Part shown: one piece after another, positions 60,004 through 64,000 of the stretch
Layout of the letters: each line of letters opens with the position of its first letter
Position numbering within the stretch: position 1 is the stretch's first letter
From: Actinoalloteichus fjordicus
GTDB lineage: Bacteria; Actinomycetota; Actinomycetes; Mycobacteriales; Pseudonocardiaceae
Assembly: GCF_001941625.1 (NCBI RefSeq)
Contig: NZ_CP016076.1
Coordinates: 5,688,001-5,752,000 of the forward strand
Direction of reading: 5' to 3'
Length of the DNA: 64,000 bases
Translations under genes and position numbers: made by a program
Notes under the pieces: model-generated
The model's input: only the letters and a program-made list of their open reading frames with translations
Databases searched by the model: none
Told to the model about the DNA's origin: nothing

Positions 60004-61035
60004 GTGAGCCGTGTCGAGAAGGAGACCGCGGAAGCTGCGGGGACCGCGGATCTCGTGGAACTGGCCGAACGCTTCGAGGAGCACCGTCCGCACCTGACGG
60101 GAGTCGCCTACCGGCTGCACGGCACGCGTGCCGACGCCGAGGACGCCGTGCAGGAGGCGTGGCTGCGGCTGGCCGCGCTGGGGGCGCCGGATCGAGCAGG
60201 CATCCGGGACCTCCGTGCCTGGCTGACGACCGTGGTCGGCCGGATCTGCGTCGACCGGCTGCGCTCGGCGAGTGCGCGACGCGAACGGTACGTCGGGCCC
60301 TGGCTGCCGGAGCCGTTCGTCGCTCGCCCGGACGACGGTCGGGCGTCGACGCCCGATCCGCTGGAGCAGATCGTGCAGGCCGACGGGATGCGGATCGTCG
60401 CGCTGCTGGTGTTGGAGCGGCTCACCCCGGACCAGCGACTGGCCTTCGTCCTGCATGACGGCTTCGCGGTGCCCTTCGCCGAGATCGCCGACATCCTCGG
60501 CTGTTCGGTCGTCGCTGCCCGCCAGCACGCCTCGCGGGCCCGGCGGCTGGTGGCCGCCGCCGATCCGCCGCCGCGCGCCGATCCCGCCGAGCAACGACGG
60601 CTGCTCGAGGAGTTCCTGACCGCGCTGGCCGCCAGGGACACCGAGGCGCTGACGCGCGTACTGCATCCCGACGTGGTCGTCCACGGCGACGGCGGCGGCC
60701 GGGCCAAGACCGCCGTCCGGCCGGTTATCGGCGCGGAGAAGGTCATCCGCTTCCTGCTCGGTCTGGTCAACCGGTACGGCACTCGGCTCGCGCTAGGCGG
60801 CGTACCGGTGCTGGTGAACGGGGATCTCGGGGTGTTGATCGGCGGCGACAGGCCGAGCGCAGAAGGGCCGAGCGCAGCCGGGTCGAGTACGGGCGGGTCG
60901 GCAGTGGATGTCGCGGTCGAGGCCGACGGTGTGCCCATCGAACGCCGCGTCGCCTGGATCGCGATCCGGGACGGCCGCATCGAGGCCGTCTTCGATCTGG
61001 TCAATCCGGACAAGCTGACTCGCGTGGACGTCTGA
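60004..61035 (+). CDS. ECF41-type RNA polymerase sigma factor (SigJ-like)
   Basis: Alternative sigma factor of 343 aa. Region 2 is PHLTGVAYRLHGTRADAEDAVQEAWLRLA and region 4 LLVLERLTPDQRLAFVLHDGFAVPFAEIADILGCSVVAARQHASRARRLV. The C-terminal SnoaL_2-like extension (RLLEEFLTALAARDTEALTRVLHPDVVVHGDGGGRAK...) carries the ECF41 hallmarks DGGGR and NPDKL, so it regulates itself without an anti-sigma factor. A low-complexity Ser/Gly/Ala insert (GDRPSAEGPSAAGSSTGGSA) lies before the NPDKL end. GTG at 60004. The oxidoreductase gene that normally accompanies ECF41 is absent on both sides. Confidence 0.93.
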   Translation: MSRVEKETAEAAGTADLVELAERFEEHRPHLTGVAYRLHGTRADAEDAVQEAWLRLAALGAPDRAGIRDLRAWLTTVVGRICVDRLRSASARRERYVGPWLPEPFVARPDDGRASTPDPLEQIVQADGMRIVALLVLERLTPDQRLAFVLHDGFAVPFAEIADILGCSVVAARQHASRARRLVAAADPPPRADPAEQRRLLEEFLTALAARDTEALTRVLHPDVVVHGDGGGRAKTAVRPVIGAEKVIRFLLGLVNRYGTRLALGGVPVLVNGDLGVLIGGDRPSAEGPSAAGSSTGGSAVDVAVEADGVPIERRVAWIAIRDGRIEAVFDLVNPDKLTRVDV

Positions 61036-61637
61036 CCCGCGAGAGCGGCAACGCCGACGGCAGCGGCGGCATCCCGCGTGCTGGGCCTGCGGCGACGCGG
61101 GGCGCGGCCGCGAGGCGACGGCCATGCAGAACGCCTCGCTCAGTCGCACCCCGCCCGCTCCAGGGCGCCGAGGAATCCGCCCGCCGATGTCGGCGGCCTA
61201 CGCGACGTCGGTCGGCGATGAGTGCCGCCGTGGCATCGCAGGCCACCGTCCTCATCGCCTCGACGGCATCAAGTTCGTTTAATACTGAAGTAATTGTGGC
61301 GGCAATGGTGCTCGTGTCGCCCTCCTGATCCACGGCCGCCCGGCGGACTCGATCCGACGCCGTCGCACCGGCCTCGGTTCGTCACGTCCGACCCGACGAC
61401 GCAGCGACGGACGTGACGCAGGCGATGAGCCGACCGGCGGCGCTCACGAGGGGGTCGCATGCGAGCCCCTCGACCAGGATCACCGCGACGGTCGCCCGTG
61501 CCCGAGCCGAGGAGCAGGCGGCTTCCTCGGACCACGACCCCGAGACCACGCGGCGGCGCCCGCCCGGCACGGGTCCGGGTCGGCGCCGCCGAGGTCGAGT
61601 GGGCCCGGCACGCGCGGACGACGCCGCGCGCGGCGAC
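61036..61637. other. intergenic region with an A/T-rich patch
   Basis: About 600 bp between the convergent ECF41 and serpin genes. Around 61268-61300 (CAAGTTCGTTTAATACTGAAGTAATTG) the sequence is strikingly A/T-rich for this genome. A minus-strand frame starting at 61333 reads MDQEGDTSTIAATITSVLNE and soon becomes Arg-rich, so it is not convincing as a gene. The patch may hold a promoter or a fragment of transferred DNA. Confidence 0.4.
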
Positions 61638-62756
61638 TCAGCTCGGGTCGGTGACGCGGGCCAGGAAGTAGACCGAGCCGCTCCGACGATGGCGGATCAA
61701 CAGCAGGAACGGACGGTCGACCCGCACCGTGATCGGCCGCTGCGGGACCATCGCGCCCGCCAGCACGAACATCGCAGCCGTCGCGGCGGCGCCCTCCAGC
61801 CCCTCCTCGTCGATCTGCAGCACCGACTCGTGCAGCACCGAGGAGATCTGCACCGGATGCGACTCGCTCAGCCCGCTGAAGTCCGCATCGTCGCGGAACA
61901 TCGAGCGCACCCCGAGCCCGCTGAGCGAGGCCTTCAGGTCGGCACGGCCCGTGACGCGCAGCCGAGGCAGGAACAACTCGACCCGGGTGGCCCGAATCGC
62001 GTCGAGCAGGGCGCCCAGCGTCGCGCCGTCCAGGCCCGCCTCGGCCTCGGCCAGTTCGCCGTCTGGCAGCAGGATCACCGCCTCGACTCCGCCCTTCGCA
62101 GGCAGCCCGACGACCTGCCAGCCCGAGCGGACGGCGTAGGGCATCCGCTCCGTCAGCGTCATCGTCGGCACCTCGCGGACGCCCGCCCTCGCGTGGAACG
62201 GCAGCGGGCTGGTGGCGCCCTCGGTGAACCGATTGACCCACGCCGTCTTGAGGTACAGGGCGTTGACCAGCGCCGCCATCGTTCGCTTCTCGACGGTTCC
62301 TGCGGGCAGCAGCTCCGGAATGAGCCCCCTGGTGAGGTCGGCGACGTCCTCGTTGATCAACGTGCGCGCGCCCTCCGGGTCCGCCTCGAACGGCGCACCC
62401 TTGACCGCGCCGCCCGGCCACTGTTCGAGGTTGCGCCGGAACGAGGGGTGGACGACGAGATCGTCCCTGGTCCACAACGTGTTCGCCACCGAGAGGATCG
62501 GCGGGTCCTCGCCACCGCCCGAGGTGCTCAGCTCCGCCGACGCGATCAGCGGCCCCGCGACCCGATGCAGGTCGTCCGGCGAGCCGTCGGTGAGCACGCG
62601 GCTCAGTTCGTCTCGGGTGCTGCCCCGCGCGCCCGCCGCGGCCAGGCCGAGCGCGCTGGCGACGGACAGCGGTGACCAGCAGAAGTCACCGCCGTCGCTC
62701 GGAGCGAGCGCCCGGTGCAGGTTCAGTGCGAAGGAGAGGTGTGCACGGTCGTCCAC
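61638..62756 (-). CDS. serpin family protein
   Basis: Serine-protease-inhibitor fold of 372 aa, no signal peptide. The family core is evident: FCWSPLSVASALGLAAAGARGSTRDELSRVL, ILSVANTLWTRDDLVVHPSFRRNLEQWPGG, ALVNALYLKTAWVNRFTEGATSPLPFH, VELFLPRLRVTGRADLKASLSGLGVRSMF. The reactive-centre hinge reads EEGLEGAAATAAMFVLAGAM, ending in RPFLLLIRHRRSGSVYFLARVTDP. The alanine-rich P12-P9 region fits an inhibitory serpin, but P14 is Leu instead of the usual Thr/Ser. The predicted P1 is near Leu-Ala-Gly, suggesting an elastase- or subtilisin-like target. GTG at 62756 is the likeliest start. Confidence 0.9.
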   Translation of the reverse strand: MDDRAHLSFALNLHRALAPSDGGDFCWSPLSVASALGLAAAGARGSTRDELSRVLTDGSPDDLHRVAGPLIASAELSTSGGGEDPPILSVANTLWTRDDLVVHPSFRRNLEQWPGGAVKGAPFEADPEGARTLINEDVADLTRGLIPELLPAGTVEKRTMAALVNALYLKTAWVNRFTEGATSPLPFHARAGVREVPTMTLTERMPYAVRSGWQVVGLPAKGGVEAVILLPDGELAEAEAGLDGATLGALLDAIRATRVELFLPRLRVTGRADLKASLSGLGVRSMFRDDADFSGLSESHPVQISSVLHESVLQIDEEGLEGAAATAAMFVLAGAMVPQRPITVRVDRPFLLLIRHRRSGSVYFLARVTDPS

Positions 62757-63217
62757 GGTGATCAACAACCCCTGTCTGTCGTCGGCTCGATCGGCGAAAG
62801 GCGCACGGACGCGTGACCGAGCGGCAGGCCCAACACGCTGCGGCAGACATCGGCGGTGACGTCCATCGGGTTCCGACGGCTGGTCGGAGTCGCCGTCCGA
62901 CGGCCTTCCTCCGCCGTCGCGATCCCCTGCGGGACCTTCCCGCCGGCTCTCTCGGCGGGACATCCCACCGAATCTCCTGGCGGGACCTTCCCACCGCGAC
63001 CTCCCGGCCGCGACCTCCGATCAGCGCAACTCGGCCCCGGCGACCCCGGCTCGGCAGCGCCGCCGCTCGTGATCAACAGGCAGCCCCGCTGCCCGCCGAG
63101 CGAACATCGGAGCCTCGGCCCGGCGCCGCGCCCCCTGACGAGGTCGTCAGGTGCGAGAGCGATCCGCGCGCCATGGGCCCAGTCTGCCGGCCGAAGCGGG
63201 TCGGCCGGGGAGATCGC
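62757..63217. other. intergenic region with imperfect short repeats
   Basis: About 460 bp between serpin and dgt on the same strand. Between 62930 and 63010 a GGCGGGACCTTCCC-like motif recurs three times with variations. No coding sequence is recognised. It probably contains the serpin promoter. Confidence 0.45.
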
Positions 63218-64000
63218 TCACTCGATGCCGGGGCCGTCCCGGCCGGTCAGTCTGGCGTGCCACCGCACCGCCTGGCCGTCGGTCAGCGCGGCCACCTGGT
63301 CCAGGACCACCCGCAGCCGCGCCGCGTCGTCGCCCGCGACCTCCCAGGCGGGCCGCAACGCCGGGTCCAGCTCGTCGGGTGCTCGGTCGGCCAGTGCCTC
63401 GACCAGTTCGGCCAGCAGCTCGCGCTGGATGGTCTGCACCTGAAGCCGCTTCGGATCGCTCATCACATACCGCAGGGCGACCGCCTTGAGCAGGGCGACC
63501 TCGGCGGCGACCTCGGCGGGGACCACCAGATCGGCCCGGTAGCGACACAGTGGACCGTCGCCGAACTTCGCCCTGGTCCCGGACACCGCGGCGGCGGCGA
63601 ACCGGCCGACCAGTTCGCTGGTGAGACGCTTCAATGCCACCTGGTCGGACAGGCTGCCCGCGTGATCCAGGACGTCGACGACCACGGGCAGCCGCAGCAG
63701 CCCCTCGGCGGCGGCCTCCAGCGCGGCCGAGGAGTCGTCGGAGAAGCTCTCGGCCGCCAGCCGCGCCACGGCGGCCCGTTCCGCCGGATCGGCCAGCAGT
63801 CGCAGGGAGATCCGGCCGGACAACACCCCGTCCTCCACGTCGTGGACGGAGTAGGCGACGTCGTCCGCCCAGTCCATGACCTGCGCCTCCAGGCAACGAC
63901 GCCGGTCGGGGGCGCCCGCACGCATCCAGCCGAAGACCGGGAGGTCGTCCTCGTAGACACCGAACTTCCGCGTGCCTGCGACGCGCGGCCACGGATACTT
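63218..64000 (-). CDS. dgt: deoxyguanosinetriphosphate triphosphohydrolase (partial, 5' end outside window)
   Basis: C-terminal 260 residues of an HD-domain dNTPase that releases tripolyphosphate from dGTP. The reading frame is open to the window edge, starting KYPWPRVAGTRKFGVYEDDLPVFGWMRAGAPDRRRCLEAQVMDWADDVAYSVHDVEDG. It includes the YPW and AxxMDWADDxAYSxHDxED block, whose Asp completes the HD metal site. The HD motif itself lies upstream, beyond 64000. Dgt upstream of dnaG is the common actinobacterial order. Confidence 0.93.
   Translation of the reverse strand, partial: KYPWPRVAGTRKFGVYEDDLPVFGWMRAGAPDRRRCLEAQVMDWADDVAYSVHDVEDGVLSGRISLRLLADPAERAAVARLAAESFSDDSSAALEAAAEGLLRLPVVVDVLDHAGSLSDQVALKRLTSELVGRFAAAAVSGTRAKFGDGPLCRYRADLVVPAEVAAEVALLKAVALRYVMSDPKRLQVQTIQRELLAELVEALADRAPDELDPALRPAWEVAGDDAARLRVVLDQVAALTDGQAVRWHARLTGRDGPGIE

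Noticed and set aside
61001-61333. Possible 110-aa small gene on the minus strand
   Set aside because: Only the first 40 residues look protein-like; the rest is Arg/Pro-rich and overlaps the end of the sigma-factor gene.
62930-63010. Short GGCGGGACCTTCCC-like repeats considered as a CRISPR or integron-like array
   Set aside because: Units are imperfect and spacing is short and irregular; there are no cas genes or uniform spacers.

Overview
The window is very GC-rich bacterial DNA. G/C-ending codons dominate, GTG and TTG starts are frequent, and many genes overlap by 4 bases (ATGA or GTGA). Together with a dgt/dnaG neighbourhood, Tat/lipoprotein sugar-binding proteins without their own ATPase, an ECF41 sigma factor and many LacI, TetR and PadR regulators, this points to a filamentous actinomycete, probably of the Pseudonocardiaceae type (inference; no rRNA is present).

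Layout. 0-5 kb: cytochrome P450, TetR, a beta-lactamase-fold hydrolase and LysR. 5-9 kb: an Nramp-fold transporter that lacks the metal ligands, next to a DapA-family lyase, with a palindromic operator and a LacI regulator. 9-16.5 kb: small enzymes (SDRs, TspO-like, VOC, alpha/beta hydrolase + TetR, PPOX-fold protein) and a second LacI. 16.7-26.4 kb: a compact polysaccharide-utilisation locus. A DeoR/LacI hybrid regulator and a heparinase II/III-like lyase diverge from an unbroken chain of ABC binding protein, two permeases, a D-2-hydroxyacid dehydrogenase and a DUF2264 protein, every junction overlapping by 4 bases. 26.6-33.8 kb: a second sugar locus (two permeases, binding protein, GH42 beta-galactosidase) whose last gene, a GH30-type galactanase with a ricin-like tail, is a multiply broken pseudogene. 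34-44.6 kb: gamma-glutamyltransferase, a CAU tRNA, hemerythrin, two PadR systems with striking palindromes, a CocE/X-Pro peptidase and a DUF418 membrane protein. 44.6-48.3 kb: ABC exporter plus NarL-type two-component system in one operon. 48.5-55.8 kb: saccharopine-dehydrogenase-like protein, AraC/DJ-1 regulator, XRE regulator diverging from an SDR pair, epoxide hydrolase diverging from a WYL regulator. 55.8-64 kb: tRNA-Asn, a small YtxH-like protein, tam, dnaG with its partner gene, ECF41 sigma factor, a serpin and the 3' part of dgt.

The most unusual feature is a family of short non-coding elements of about 160 bp. Their 19-20 bp terminal inverted repeats start GAGCCTGTCTTTGATCCCC and they have 3-bp TNA target duplications. 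Four copies lie in the window: one cut by the left edge, one shrunk to 62 bp, two full length. One abuts the LysR stop codon, one interrupts the GH30 pseudogene, and one lies in the divergent promoter region of epoxide hydrolase and the WYL regulator. The two full copies differ by paired substitutions that preserve an internal stem-loop. No transposase is present, so they look like MITEs of an IS5/IS1031-like element located elsewhere.

No CRISPR array, prophage, rRNA, or PKS/NRPS cluster was seen.
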